A stretch of 64,000 nucleotides of DNA. Origin: Sphingomonas sp. DG1-23 (GTDB lineage: Bacteria; Pseudomonadota; Alphaproteobacteria; Sphingomonadales; Sphingomonadaceae). The translations under genes were made by a program, and so were the position numbers. The notes under the pieces were generated by a model, which was not told where the DNA came from, did not search any database, and was given only the letters and a program-made list of their open reading frames with translations. The stretch covers positions 62,001-126,000 of the forward strand of contig NZ_JAVAMA010000007.1 in assembly GCF_030730875.1 (NCBI RefSeq). The letters are read 5' to 3'. Numbering within the stretch: position 1 is the first letter of the stretch; each line of letters starts with the position of its first letter. Positions 16,099 to 25,066 of the stretch are shown here, one piece after another.

Positions 16099-17190
16099 TC
16101 AGGGTCGAACCCGGCAGCCGGCTGGAACGCGCACCGGGCTGCACCGTGCCATCGCGCCTTGGGGCAGAGTCACCACGAAGCCGGCGCGCAGCGGATCGGG
16201 GGCGCCCGGATAATAATCGGTGCTCACCGCCTGCGCGCCGCTGGCGAACGCCGCGCGCGCCTTGGCGAAATCGCGGGTGCGCGCCTCGACGGTATTGGCG
16301 TCGGTGCGGGTGCGCACGACGATCCCCTCGCCGACCCATTTGCGGATCTTGTCGCCGTCGACCAGCGGGTCCTGGACGATCTGGATCGCCGCTTCGGGCT
16401 GATCGTCGGGATACCAGCCGAACATCGCCCGCCCGGCGAGCGACGGATGTCCGGCGCGATACAGATCCGACACCGCGGCGCGCACGTCGAGCAGGATGTA
16501 GATGCGGCCGCGCGCCGCCGACAGTGCCGGCCAGCCGCGGCTGCGCACCGCGTCGCGCAGGATCGGGGCGGTCCCGCGCACCTCGTCTGGCGCGATGAGG
16601 CGCCTGCCCGGCAGCACCGAGCGGATCTCGCCGTCGAGCGCGTCGAGCAGCGCCGCGTCGTCGAGCGGCAAAGGTGCGGTGATCCCCGGGCGGCCCGAAG
16701 GCGTGTCGGCGGCGTTGATCGTGATCATGATCGGCAGATGATCGGGATGCGCGCGCGACCAGAGATCGACTTCGCGCAGACAGCCGACCAAGGTCGCACA
16801 GGTGCTCAGATAGTCGACATCGGGGATATGGAAGACCTTGAACCCCGGCTTCAGCATCGCCGCGCGATCGAAACCAGTATGCTCGCCTGCCGCCTTGGCC
16901 CAGGCCTCGCCCTTCGGGTCGGCGTAGCGGCCGCCTTGCGGATCGGCGAAGATGTCGAGCTCGAGCTGGCGGACGCCTGCGTCGAGCTGCTTCGCCAGCG
17001 ACACATGATAGTAATCGAGCCCGTCGGCGAGCTTCGGCTCCATCGCGCGGAGCCTGGTCATCACCGCCGTGGGGATGCGCGCCTTGAAGCTGTTGTGCGA
17101 CCCGACGGTCTGGACGTCGTTCATCGCCTGCGGGGTCGCCGCCGCGCCGGCAAGCGCCAGCGCAGCGACGGAAAGGAGCCCCTTGAGCAT
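16099..17190 (-). CDS. Secreted Ca2+-dependent phosphoinositide-type phospholipase C
   Basis: A 363-residue protein with a short signal peptide (cut near TPQA). It resembles the Ca2+-dependent PI-PLC family: TVGSHNSFK supplies His32, a LxELDIFADPxGGRY segment follows, and GFKVFHIPDVDY gives a second catalytic-type His121; IMITINA and AVSTDYYP occur later. Such enzymes cut phosphodiester bonds of phosphoinositides or related glycerophospho-alcohols and are exported. Start ATG 17190 shares a base with the TGA of the preceding TonB receptor (TGATG), so translation is probably coupled and the two proteins work together. The last few residues are poorly conserved and run into a degenerate region. 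The actual substrate is unknown. Confidence 0.85.
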   Translation of the reverse strand: MLKGLLSVAALALAGAAATPQAMNDVQTVGSHNSFKARIPTAVMTRLRAMEPKLADGLDYYHVSLAKQLDAGVRQLELDIFADPQGGRYADPKGEAWAKAAGEHTGFDRAAMLKPGFKVFHIPDVDYLSTCATLVGCLREVDLWSRAHPDHLPIMITINAADTPSGRPGITAPLPLDDAALLDALDGEIRSVLPGRRLIAPDEVRGTAPILRDAVRSRGWPALSAARGRIYILLDVRAAVSDLYRAGHPSLAGRAMFGWYPDDQPEAAIQIVQDPLVDGDKIRKWVGEGIVVRTRTDANTVEARTRDFAKARAAFASGAQAVSTDYYPGAPDPLRAGFVVTLPQGAMARCSPVRVPAGCRVRP

Positions 17191-19823
17191 CAGAATTCGG
17201 TCCTTACGCCGAACAGGATGGTCCGGCCCCAATAATGGATCTCGCCGTAACGCAGCGTATCGTCGTTATAGCTGTATTGCTTCGCGCCGGCGATGTTGAT
17301 CGCCTCGAGGCTCAGCGTGGTCTTGTCAGTCACGCGGAACGAGAGGTTGCCGTCGAGCGAGCCGAACGCGTCGACATAGCTCGGCGTCTGGGTGGTGCTG
17401 CCCGTGCCCGACAGATATTTGTCGCGCCACACATAGGATAGCCGCGCCGAGACCGGGCCGTAATCGTAGAAGCCGACGAGGTTGAAGCTGTTCTTCGACA
17501 GACCGATCAGCTGGTCCTCGATCGTCCGTGCGCCCGCGGTATACTCCGCTTGCACCGAAGTGTGGGTGTACGACGCCTGGATGCCGAGCCCGTCCAACGG
17601 CCTCGGCAGGAAGGTGAACACCTGGTTGTACGCTGCCTCGGCGCCATAGACCTTGGCGTCTCCGCCATTGACCTGGGTGCTCAGCAGGATCGTGCCGCGG
17701 CCGGGGATCTCGACATTGATGTTCTGCGCAGTGATGTATTTGTCCATCGCCTTGTAGAACAAAGCCGCGGTCAGCGAGCCCTTGCGGTTGAAATACCATT
17801 CGAGCGAACCGTCGAACTGGGTGGCGAGGAACGGTACCAGCTCGGGATTGCCGCCGCTCCCGGTTGGCGCGTCGGTCGACACGCTGATCTGCGGTGCGCT
17901 CTGGGTGACGTTGGGCCGGGTGAGCACGCGGCTGGCGGCGAGGCGGGCGACGAGGGTCGGGCTCAGCTCGGCGCGCAGATTGAAGCTCGGCAGCCAATTG
18001 TTGAAGGTCTTGGGAAAGCTCGCCGGAGTCGGCGCGGTGCCGATCGTCAGCGTACCGCTGGCTACCTGATCGGTGTGGACATACCGCACGCCCACATTGC
18101 CGGTGATGCTCGCCCCCAGCGCATAGTCGGCGCGGAGATAGGCGCTCGCGGTCTTCTCGGTCACTACATAGGAAGCCCGCAGATCGCCTGGGGCGAGCGG
18201 CGCGTTCTTCACTGCGTCGGTGAACAATTTGTCGTAGAATACGCTGGTGATCGGCACGATCCAGTTGCGCGGCGCATTGCCCGAGACGCCGTCGAGGAAG
18301 TCGTCGAACGGGATCGCCTCATAGCCGTTGGGCGCGAAGGCGTTCAGCGGCACCTGGCCCGGATTGACCGTGAAATCGCGACGCCAATAATCGCGCTTGC
18401 GCCAGTGATATTCGCCCCCGGCGGCGATCTTGCTCAGCAAGCCATCCATCGAATGGCCGACGTCGAGCCGGGCGTACCAGTCCCAGTCCTTGCTGTTCTT
18501 GGGCGCGATGTTGAACGGATAGAGGACGAAGTTTGCCGGGTTGGTCGGATCGACCGGGGTGGTGAAGGTCGGGATGACCTTGTAGCCGCCCGAGGCGTCA
18601 TAGGTCAGCGGCGCGAAGAACTGGATGCGGCTGCGCACCGTGCCTTCGGCATAGCTCGGATGGAAGCTGTGCGCGTAGGACCAGTTGACGTTGGCCGTCA
18701 CGTCCCAGCCTTCGGGCTTCCAGCTCTGCTTGAGCCCGACGCTGAGCAGATCGTGGCGGTTGAGGCTGTACTCGCGCGTGCCCATGAAGCGCACGTCGTT
18801 GATCGTCGCGGCGACGACGGTGTCGCCGTCGAGCTTGACCGAGCCGGGGACGATCACCGGGCGGTGGCCGGCGACGCTGGTATCGTCGGGATAGATGTCG
18901 AGGCCATATTCGTCATAGGCGACGTCGAGCCGGGTCCCCAGCACGTCGAGCGTGGTTTCAAGCTCGTCCGAGGGACGCCATTGCGCCGAGATGATGCCCG
19001 ACATGCGCTCGCGGCTCTCGGTCTCGATCGTCGGGCGCGTGCGGGTCGGCGTGTATTTGCCGGCACCGAGCGTCGGGGCGAAGACGCTCGCGATGTTCCA
19101 GCCGGTATTGTACCAGCGATCGTTGCGGACTTCCTTGGCCCAATATTGCGCGCCGGCGAGCAGGCCGAAGGTGCCGTCCGCACTCGCATAGCTGGTCAGC
19201 GCCGTGGCGTTCGGCTTCACCTTGCCGGTCATCGTCGTCCAGGTGCCGCGCAGGTTGAGCGTGGTCCTGGTGCCGACGTCGAGCGGGCGGAAGGTCTTGA
19301 CGTCGATATTGCCGCCCAGCGCGCCCTCGGTCATGTCCGCGGTCGGGGTCTTGACCACGTCGATCTGCGAGACGAACTCGGCGGGCAGCATCTCGAAGCG
19401 GAACTGGCGACCGGCGGCGCCGCCATTCTCGATCAGATCGTTGATCGCGACGCTGCGGCCGTTGAGCATCGTGCTCTGGAATTGCGGCCCGAGTCCGCGC
19501 ACGCTGACATAGAGACCTTCGCCGCGCGGCCGGGTGATCGCCACGCCGGTGACGAGCTGGAGCGCCTCGGCGACGTTCTGGGTGGGGAATTTGCCGATAT
19601 CGGTCGAGTTGATCGAGTCGACGCCGTACGCCGCCTGCCGCTTGGTCTCGGTCGCCGCGGCGAGGCTGCTTGCATACGAACCGGTGACGACGATGTCCTC
19701 ATTGCCGTCGGCCTGTGCGTCCGCCGGGGCCTCGGCAGTCTGTGCAAAGGCGGGCTGGACCAGCGCCAAAGCGATCACGGTAAGCGGCAGCGCTGCCCGA
19801 AGCAGGCGCGAACGATGCGACAT
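17190..19823 (-). CDS. TonB-dependent receptor (large Xanthomonas/Caulobacter type)
   Basis: An 877-residue outer-membrane receptor with a signal peptide ending near AFAQ, TonB-box region DIVVTGSYASSL, plug segments DIGKFPTQNVAEALQLVTGVAI and RGLGPQFQSTMLNGR, and a C-terminal barrel ending in TILFGVRTEF. DIGKFP and RGLGP mark the TIGR01782-like class common in sphingomonads, Caulobacter and Xanthomonas, whose members often import oligosaccharides or other plant compounds. It is the first gene of a two-gene operon with the PI-PLC-type enzyme. It is divergent from another receptor of the same class at 20047. The ligand is probably linked to the phosphodiesterase product, which is an inference from the coupling. 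Confidence 0.93.
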   Translation of the reverse strand: MSHRSRLLRAALPLTVIALALVQPAFAQTAEAPADAQADGNEDIVVTGSYASSLAAATETKRQAAYGVDSINSTDIGKFPTQNVAEALQLVTGVAITRPRGEGLYVSVRGLGPQFQSTMLNGRSVAINDLIENGGAAGRQFRFEMLPAEFVSQIDVVKTPTADMTEGALGGNIDVKTFRPLDVGTRTTLNLRGTWTTMTGKVKPNATALTSYASADGTFGLLAGAQYWAKEVRNDRWYNTGWNIASVFAPTLGAGKYTPTRTRPTIETESRERMSGIISAQWRPSDELETTLDVLGTRLDVAYDEYGLDIYPDDTSVAGHRPVIVPGSVKLDGDTVVAATINDVRFMGTREYSLNRHDLLSVGLKQSWKPEGWDVTANVNWSYAHSFHPSYAEGTVRSRIQFFAPLTYDASGGYKVIPTFTTPVDPTNPANFVLYPFNIAPKNSKDWDWYARLDVGHSMDGLLSKIAAGGEYHWRKRDYWRRDFTVNPGQVPLNAFAPNGYEAIPFDDFLDGVSGNAPRNWIVPITSVFYDKLFTDAVKNAPLAPGDLRASYVVTEKTASAYLRADYALGASITGNVGVRYVHTDQVASGTLTIGTAPTPASFPKTFNNWLPSFNLRAELSPTLVARLAASRVLTRPNVTQSAPQISVSTDAPTGSGGNPELVPFLATQFDGSLEWYFNRKGSLTAALFYKAMDKYITAQNINVEIPGRGTILLSTQVNGGDAKVYGAEAAYNQVFTFLPRPLDGLGIQASYTHTSVQAEYTAGARTIEDQLIGLSKNSFNLVGFYDYGPVSARLSYVWRDKYLSGTGSTTQTPSYVDAFGSLDGNLSFRVTDKTTLSLEAINIAGAKQYSYNDDTLRYGEIHYWGRTILFGVRTEF

Positions 19824-19997
19824 TTTGGTTTCTCCCCCTGGCCCTGATGGCCGGTTCGGGGCGCGAATAGGCCCGCGCTATTGCGGCTTCGCGGCGCGAT
19901 CGTTGCGTCACCGTTTCATCTTTCGGGCGGTTCGATGACTGCACGGATGCGCATTCCTCAGACCACAGGAGGCGGCAAGGCCGTTGCCAATATGATT

Positions 19998-20016
19998 TTA
20001 ATATTATAATACGAAT
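19998..20016. promoter_or_regulatory. AT-rich operator-like element, site A
   Basis: Read on the minus strand this is ATTCGTAT-TAT-AATATTAA, matching the core ATTAGTAT-TAT-NATAT shared with sites at 27161, 38147 and 60818. It lies 31-49 bases upstream of the receptor start at 20047. TATAAT at 20005-20010 with TTGCCA at 19984 could be the promoter, so a bound repressor would cover the -10 region. Confidence 0.5.
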
Positions 20017-20046
20017 AAAAATACCATCGTCCTGGGAGGGATCTGA

Positions 20047-22707
20047 ATGACGCAGAAGAAGATTTTGCTCGTCGGAGTGGCAGCTGCCGCATTGTCGTGG
20101 ACGGCTGGGGCATATGCTCAGGAGGCCGCGCCCGCCCCCGCCGCGGCAGCACCCGGCGAAGGTGCGCAGGGCGAGCAGGAGATCGTCGTCACCGGCATCC
20201 GCGCCAGCCTCCAGTCGGCGCAGGCGCGCAAGCAGAATGCCGCCCAGATCGTCGACTCGATCGTCGCCGAGGACATCGGCAAGCTGCCCGACGTCAACGT
20301 CACCGAGGCGCTCCAGCGTATCTCGGGCGTACAAGTGGCGCGCGATCGCGGCGAGGGCGGCTCGGTCGCGATTCGCGGGCTTTCGCAGGTGCTCGTCACG
20401 CTCAACGCGCGCGAGATCTTCACCGCCGGCGGCGGACGCAGCTTCAATCTGCAGGACTATCCGGCCGAATTGCTCGCCGGGCTCGACGTCTACAAGTCGC
20501 CCAGCGCCAATCTGATCGAAGGCGGGATCGGCGGCACGATCGACCTGCGCACACGCAAGCCGCTCGATTTCGACGGCTTCTTCGCCAGCGCGAGCGTGCT
20601 CGGCCGTTATTCGGACCTGATCGAGAAGGTCAAGCCGATGGTCTCGGGTCTCGTCAGCACGCGCTGGAATGCTGGCGACGGCGAGATGGGGCTGCTGCTC
20701 AGCGGCGCCTACCAGGAACGCGCCTATCGCAGCGACGTCGACGGCGTCGGCAATCCGCAGCCACGCAATTCGACCACTTTCCTGCCCTGCACGGCGACGG
20801 GGGCGACGGCGTGCACCCCCGCCGGGACCATTTCGCTGCCCAACGGCACCTATGAGCCACTGATCGCCGGCAACCGCACCCGGCTCGGTCTCGACGGGAC
20901 TTTCCAGTGGCGGGTCAACCCCGAGCTCGAATTCTATGCCCAGGCGAGCTATCAGCGGTTCAAGGACCGGGCCGATCAATGGGGCCTCAACAAGAATATC
21001 GGCACCGCCGTGCCGACCCAGGTCACCCTGTTCGACGGGACCGGCGACGTCGCCACCGCGACCTTCCAGAATCTGCTAGTCCAGAGCTTCGCCGCGGCGC
21101 GCGACGTGATCGACAAGAACCAGCAATATGCGATCGGCGGTTCGTACAAGGGCGAAGGCGTCAAGCTATCGGCCGAAGTCACCTATCAGAAGTCGACCAA
21201 CGACCTTTATTACACCGACCTCAGCCTGCGCACGACCGTCCCCACCGCGCAGTTCGACATCGGTGGCGACTATCCGGTGTTCGCGCTGTCGGGCAGCGAC
21301 CTCACCAATGTCGCCAACTACCAGATCGGCGCCGCGACGCGGAACGAGAACCATTATGAGGGCGATCAATATGCCGCCCGCCTCGACGCCGAATTCGATA
21401 TCGAGAGCGCATTCCTGTCGGGGTTCAACATCGGAGGCCGCTGGGCGCGCCGCTCGATCGACTTCCAGCCGATCCGCTTCTTCAACAGCACCCGGCAGGG
21501 GCAGGCGGCGTCGCAGACTGCGGGCCTGTTCAGCCCCGCGCGCTATTGGGGAGAGGGTTTCTACAAGCAGGATAGCCTCGCCACCGATTTCCTGACGGTG
21601 GACCTCGGCCAGCTGCGCGACCGCTTCGACGGGATGCTGACCGATCTCGGCATCACCGGGCGTCCCGCGGTCACGCCGCTCGGCATCTACGACATGAGCG
21701 AGGAAACCGGCGCCGGCTACATCATGGGCGAATTCCGCACCGAAGGCGCGATCACGCTCGACGGCAATGTCGGGCTGCGGCTCGTCCAGACCAATCTCAA
21801 CGTCAACGGCAACCAGCCGGTCTATACCCAGAACCCCGGTGGCGCGTTCGTCCAGACGGGGATCGCGCCGATCAACCTCGACAACGAATATCTGAGCGTG
21901 CTGCCGAGCGCGAACGTGCGGATCGGCATCGCCGACGGGCTCCAGCTGCGGCTGGCGGCGGCGAAGACGCTGACCCGCCCCGATTTCAGCCAGCTGGCGC
22001 CGTCATTGACTCTGGTACCCGGCCAGCAGGCAGGCAGCAGCGGCAATCCCGGACTCCGCCCGCTGCGCGCGGACCAGCTCGACGCCTCGCTCGAATATTA
22101 TGCCAGCCCGACCACCAACGTCTATGTCGCGGGCTTCTACCGCAAGGTGAAGGATTTCATCCTGACCCGGGCGACGCCCAATGTGGAGATCGGCGGGATC
22201 ATCTACACGCTGACCCGTCCGACCAATCTCGAACAGGGCACGATCAAGGGGCTCGAGGCGGGCGGACAGACCTTCTTCGATTTCCTGCCCGCGCCGTTCG
22301 ACGGCTTCGGGGTGCAGGCGAACTACACCTTCGTCGACAGCGACACGCCGAGCGCCATCGCCGGCTACCGCACCCCGCTGCCGCAGCTGTCGAAGCACAG
22401 CTTCAACGTGGTGGGGTTGTACGAGAAAGGCGGGTTCTCGGCGCGGATCGCCTATAACCACCGGTCGAAGTTCCTCACCGGCGTGTTCGCGGCGGGCACC
22501 TTCCCGGTGATGCCGACCTACCGCAAGGGCTATGGCTGGCTCGACGCGTCGATCAACTACGATCTGACCGACCAGATCACTCTGACGCTCGAAGGATCGA
22601 ACCTCCAGCGCACGCCCGAGGAGATCTATTACGATGTCGAGACGCGGCCGGGGAACCAGTCGATCGACGACCGTCAATTGCTGTTCGGCATCCGCTTCAA
22701 GCTGTGA
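20047..22707 (+). CDS. TonB-dependent receptor (large carbohydrate type)
   Basis: An 886-residue receptor with signal peptide (cut near YAQ), an N-terminal EIVVTGIRASLQSAQ region, the plug motif VAEDIGKLPDVNVTEALQRISG and RGLSQVLVTLNAREIFTAGGG, and a barrel ending in LLFGIRFKL. These are hallmarks of the TIGR01782-like class. Members next to glycoside hydrolases import the oligosaccharides those enzymes release, and here a Tat-exported beta-propeller glycosidase follows with a 17-base gap. GGGAGGG six bases before ATG 20047 is a strong ribosome site. Expression probably depends on the AT-rich element at 19998-20016, which would place it in one regulon with the GH42/GH127, GH140 and CoA-transferase units. 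Confidence 0.94.
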   Translation: MTQKKILLVGVAAAALSWTAGAYAQEAAPAPAAAAPGEGAQGEQEIVVTGIRASLQSAQARKQNAAQIVDSIVAEDIGKLPDVNVTEALQRISGVQVARDRGEGGSVAIRGLSQVLVTLNAREIFTAGGGRSFNLQDYPAELLAGLDVYKSPSANLIEGGIGGTIDLRTRKPLDFDGFFASASVLGRYSDLIEKVKPMVSGLVSTRWNAGDGEMGLLLSGAYQERAYRSDVDGVGNPQPRNSTTFLPCTATGATACTPAGTISLPNGTYEPLIAGNRTRLGLDGTFQWRVNPELEFYAQASYQRFKDRADQWGLNKNIGTAVPTQVTLFDGTGDVATATFQNLLVQSFAAARDVIDKNQQYAIGGSYKGEGVKLSAEVTYQKSTNDLYYTDLSLRTTVPTAQFDIGGDYPVFALSGSDLTNVANYQIGAATRNENHYEGDQYAARLDAEFDIESAFLSGFNIGGRWARRSIDFQPIRFFNSTRQGQAASQTAGLFSPARYWGEGFYKQDSLATDFLTVDLGQLRDRFDGMLTDLGITGRPAVTPLGIYDMSEETGAGYIMGEFRTEGAITLDGNVGLRLVQTNLNVNGNQPVYTQNPGGAFVQTGIAPINLDNEYLSVLPSANVRIGIADGLQLRLAAAKTLTRPDFSQLAPSLTLVPGQQAGSSGNPGLRPLRADQLDASLEYYASPTTNVYVAGFYRKVKDFILTRATPNVEIGGIIYTLTRPTNLEQGTIKGLEAGGQTFFDFLPAPFDGFGVQANYTFVDSDTPSAIAGYRTPLPQLSKHSFNVVGLYEKGGFSARIAYNHRSKFLTGVFAAGTFPVMPTYRKGYGWLDASINYDLTDQITLTLEGSNLQRTPEEIYYDVETRPGNQSIDDRQLLFGIRFKL

Positions 22708-22724
22708 GCCTGCGGGAGCAGCCG

Positions 22725-23816
22725 ATGCCGCGTGAGGTTTCGCGTCGTTCGCTGCTCGCCGGCGCGGGCGCGCTGGCGGGCTCCGGCCTGCTCGCCGGCT
22801 GCGCTCCGTCGCGACCGGGAGGGGCGGGCGCTCCAACGGATCTCGCGCCGTTTCGTACCCCTTACAAATTCGGCAAATTGGTGCTGGCGGCGAGCGGTGA
22901 GACGGGGGCGTTCGACGAGCGCGCGGTCGATCAGCCTTTCGTCTTCGCGCATGCCGGCAAGTTCTTCATGACCTTCGTAGGCTATGACGGCAAAGGCTAT
23001 CAGACCGGCCTCGCCGAATCCGACGACCTGGTGACGTGGAAACGCGTGGCGCAGATCCTGTCGCGCGACCCCGCCGATCCGGTGACGCGCTGGAACATCG
23101 CGACTTCGTCGCTGCTGCGCGAGAACGACCTGCAATCACCGGGGCGGCTGCGCAAGGTCGACGGGCGCTATGTTTGCGCCTGGCATGCCTATCCCAACGC
23201 CGGATATGAGGAAGGTCCCGCGGTGATCGGGCTCGCGTGGAGCGACGATCTGATCCATTGGGAGCGCAGCGCGCCGATCCTGCGTCCCGATGCCGATGCC
23301 GCATGGGAAGCCGGCGGGCTCTACAAGCCGTGGCTGATGAAGCACGGGGACCTTTATTATCTATTCTACAACGCCAAGACCGGATCGGTGCCGTGGAAGG
23401 AGCAGACCGGGCTCGCGATTTCGCGCGACCTCAGGACCTGGACCCGCCATCCGGCCAATCCGCTGCTGCGCAACGGGCCGCCGGGCTCGCCCGATCACCG
23501 TTTCGCGAGCGATCCGGTGGTGCTCCGCCACGGCGAGCGCTGGGCGATGTATTATTTCGGTCTCGCGCAGGACGGCAAGGCGCGCGAGTTGCTCGCGCTC
23601 GGCGACAGCCCTGGCGATTTCACCAAGATCGGCGAGGTGATGGTCGATGTCGGGGCACCGGGCGCGGTGGACAGCGTCTATGCCCATAAGCCGGCGATCC
23701 TTCACCACGCCGGCGACCTCTATCATTATTATTGCGCGGTGAGTGGGGCGTGGCCGAACGAGACCCGGGGGATCGCAGTGGCGCGATCACGGGCCTGGGG
23801 TCAGGCGATACCCTAG
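22725..23816 (+). CDS. Tat-exported lipoprotein, five-bladed beta-propeller glycosidase (GH43/GH32/GH130-like fold)
   Basis: A 363-residue protein. The N-terminus has a twin-arginine motif (SRRSLL) followed by a hydrophobic stretch and the lipobox LAGC with Cys26, so it is probably folded in the cytoplasm, exported by Tat and anchored as a lipoprotein. The body has the repeating blade signature of five-bladed propeller hydrolases: SDDLVTWKRV, WSDDLIHWERS, ISRDLRTWTRHPANPL, with KPWLMKHGDLYYLFYNA supplying acidic candidates. I cannot assign a single GH family. I chose ATG 22725 with GGGAG upstream; a GTG at 22704 overlapping the receptor stop is the alternative. It probably works on the outer-receptor substrate in the periplasm. 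Confidence 0.82.
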   Translation: MPREVSRRSLLAGAGALAGSGLLAGCAPSRPGGAGAPTDLAPFRTPYKFGKLVLAASGETGAFDERAVDQPFVFAHAGKFFMTFVGYDGKGYQTGLAESDDLVTWKRVAQILSRDPADPVTRWNIATSSLLRENDLQSPGRLRKVDGRYVCAWHAYPNAGYEEGPAVIGLAWSDDLIHWERSAPILRPDADAAWEAGGLYKPWLMKHGDLYYLFYNAKTGSVPWKEQTGLAISRDLRTWTRHPANPLLRNGPPGSPDHRFASDPVVLRHGERWAMYYFGLAQDGKARELLALGDSPGDFTKIGEVMVDVGAPGAVDSVYAHKPAILHHAGDLYHYYCAVSGAWPNETRGIAVARSRAWGQAIP

Positions 23817-23840
23817 CCGGAGAAGAGAGCATCCTCCAGT

Positions 23841-25052
23841 TCATCGCCTCGCGCACGATATCTTGCCGACCACCCCCGCCGCGGTATGCGCCATGCGGGC
23901 ATAGCCCTGATCGTTGGGATGAAGATGATCGCCGATCTGGCTGTCGAGCCGCATCACCTTCGGCTTTCCCGGTTCCTGCATCGCAATGTCGAAATCGACG
24001 AGGCCGGCGAACTGCGAGCGGTTCGCCCGGATCCAGCGATTGACCGTCGCCCGTTTCACCTCGCCCTCGGCATCGGCATAGGCGGCGCCTTCATAGGGCA
24101 GCAGCGTGCCGACGATCAGCTTGACCTGCCGCGCATGCGCACGCGCGAGCAACTGGCGATAGGCGGCGATGATCTGATCGGCAGTTACCGCCTGATCGCG
24201 CTTCGCCGGATCGCTGATCTTGCCGATGTCGTTGATGCCTTCGAGCAGCAACACATGAGTGACGCCCGGCACTGCGAGCGCATCGCGATCGAACCGCGCG
24301 AGCGCGTTGGGGCCGCGGCCGTCATGGAGCAGCCGGTTGCCGCTGATCCCGGCATTGACCACCGACCAGCAATGGCTCGAAGGTCGCGCAGCGAGCAGCC
24401 GGGCGAGCTGATCGGGATAGCTCATCTGCTCGCCCGGCGACGCACCCGCGCCTTCGGTGATCGAATCGCCGAAGGCGACCAGCACGCGGCGCGGGCTGCC
24501 CGACACTTCGACTGCGGAGACCAGCCCGGGCGCGCGGGCGCGAAGGGGGGAGGCGAGTTGGGCGCGGGCGGTCTGGTCTCCCGTAACGACGTCGACCATC
24601 TGCGCATGCGCCGGCGGCGCGGCCTCGCCGGGATAATAGATGCTGACCGCCAGCCGCTCGCCGGCGCGGACGGGCAAGTCGAGCGGGTCGGTGTAGAAGG
24701 GCGCGTTCGCGGGAATGGTGGCGGACTTGCTTCCGGCGAAGGCGAGTGCGCGGACGCTGCCCGGTACCACGGCCCCGCCGGCGTCGAGCCGGGCGACGCT
24801 CGCCGCGCCGATGCGAAGCACCGTATCGGAGAGCTCGTTGGAAAGGCGCAGTCGGAGCCTGCCTCCCGAACTTGCAACGCCGACGATCTGGCGCACGGTC
24901 TCGTCCTTGAACGGCCGGCCGAGTGCGTCGCGGATCCTGGGTTCGTACGCGATCGGCGGCGCGCTCCACGCCCCGAACCATGTCGGCGCGACTTGTGCGG
25001 CGGCGGAGCTCGCCAGCAGGAACAGGGCCGCAGCCGATCGAAGTTTGCGCAT
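23841..25052 (-). CDS. Secreted SGNH/GDSL-type hydrolase
   Basis: A 403-residue esterase-type protein with a signal peptide (MRKLRSAAALFLLASSAAAQ). An N-terminal jelly-roll-like part precedes the SGNH domain: block I FGDSITEG with Ser197, block II NAGISGNR, block III EGINDIG, and block V DHLHPNDQGY with the catalytic Asp and His. In plant-glycan loci such enzymes remove acetyl or other ester groups from pectin or xylan, which fits its place two codons after the GH42 gene. I start it at ATG 25052, six bases after GGAG; a TTG at 25064 is also in frame. It forms an operon with GH42 and is convergent with the propeller gene, 24 bases away. Confidence 0.9.
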   Translation of the reverse strand: MRKLRSAAALFLLASSAAAQVAPTWFGAWSAPPIAYEPRIRDALGRPFKDETVRQIVGVASSGGRLRLRLSNELSDTVLRIGAASVARLDAGGAVVPGSVRALAFAGSKSATIPANAPFYTDPLDLPVRAGERLAVSIYYPGEAAPPAHAQMVDVVTGDQTARAQLASPLRARAPGLVSAVEVSGSPRRVLVAFGDSITEGAGASPGEQMSYPDQLARLLAARPSSHCWSVVNAGISGNRLLHDGRGPNALARFDRDALAVPGVTHVLLLEGINDIGKISDPAKRDQAVTADQIIAAYRQLLARAHARQVKLIVGTLLPYEGAAYADAEGEVKRATVNRWIRANRSQFAGLVDFDIAMQEPGKPKVMRLDSQIGDHLHPNDQGYARMAHTAAGVVGKISCARR

Positions 25053-25066
25053 CGTCTTCTCCAAGG

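Noticed and set aside
17550..19847. 765-codon plus-strand frame opposite the TonB receptor
   Set aside because: Antisense shadow; the minus strand encodes a complete receptor with plug and barrel.
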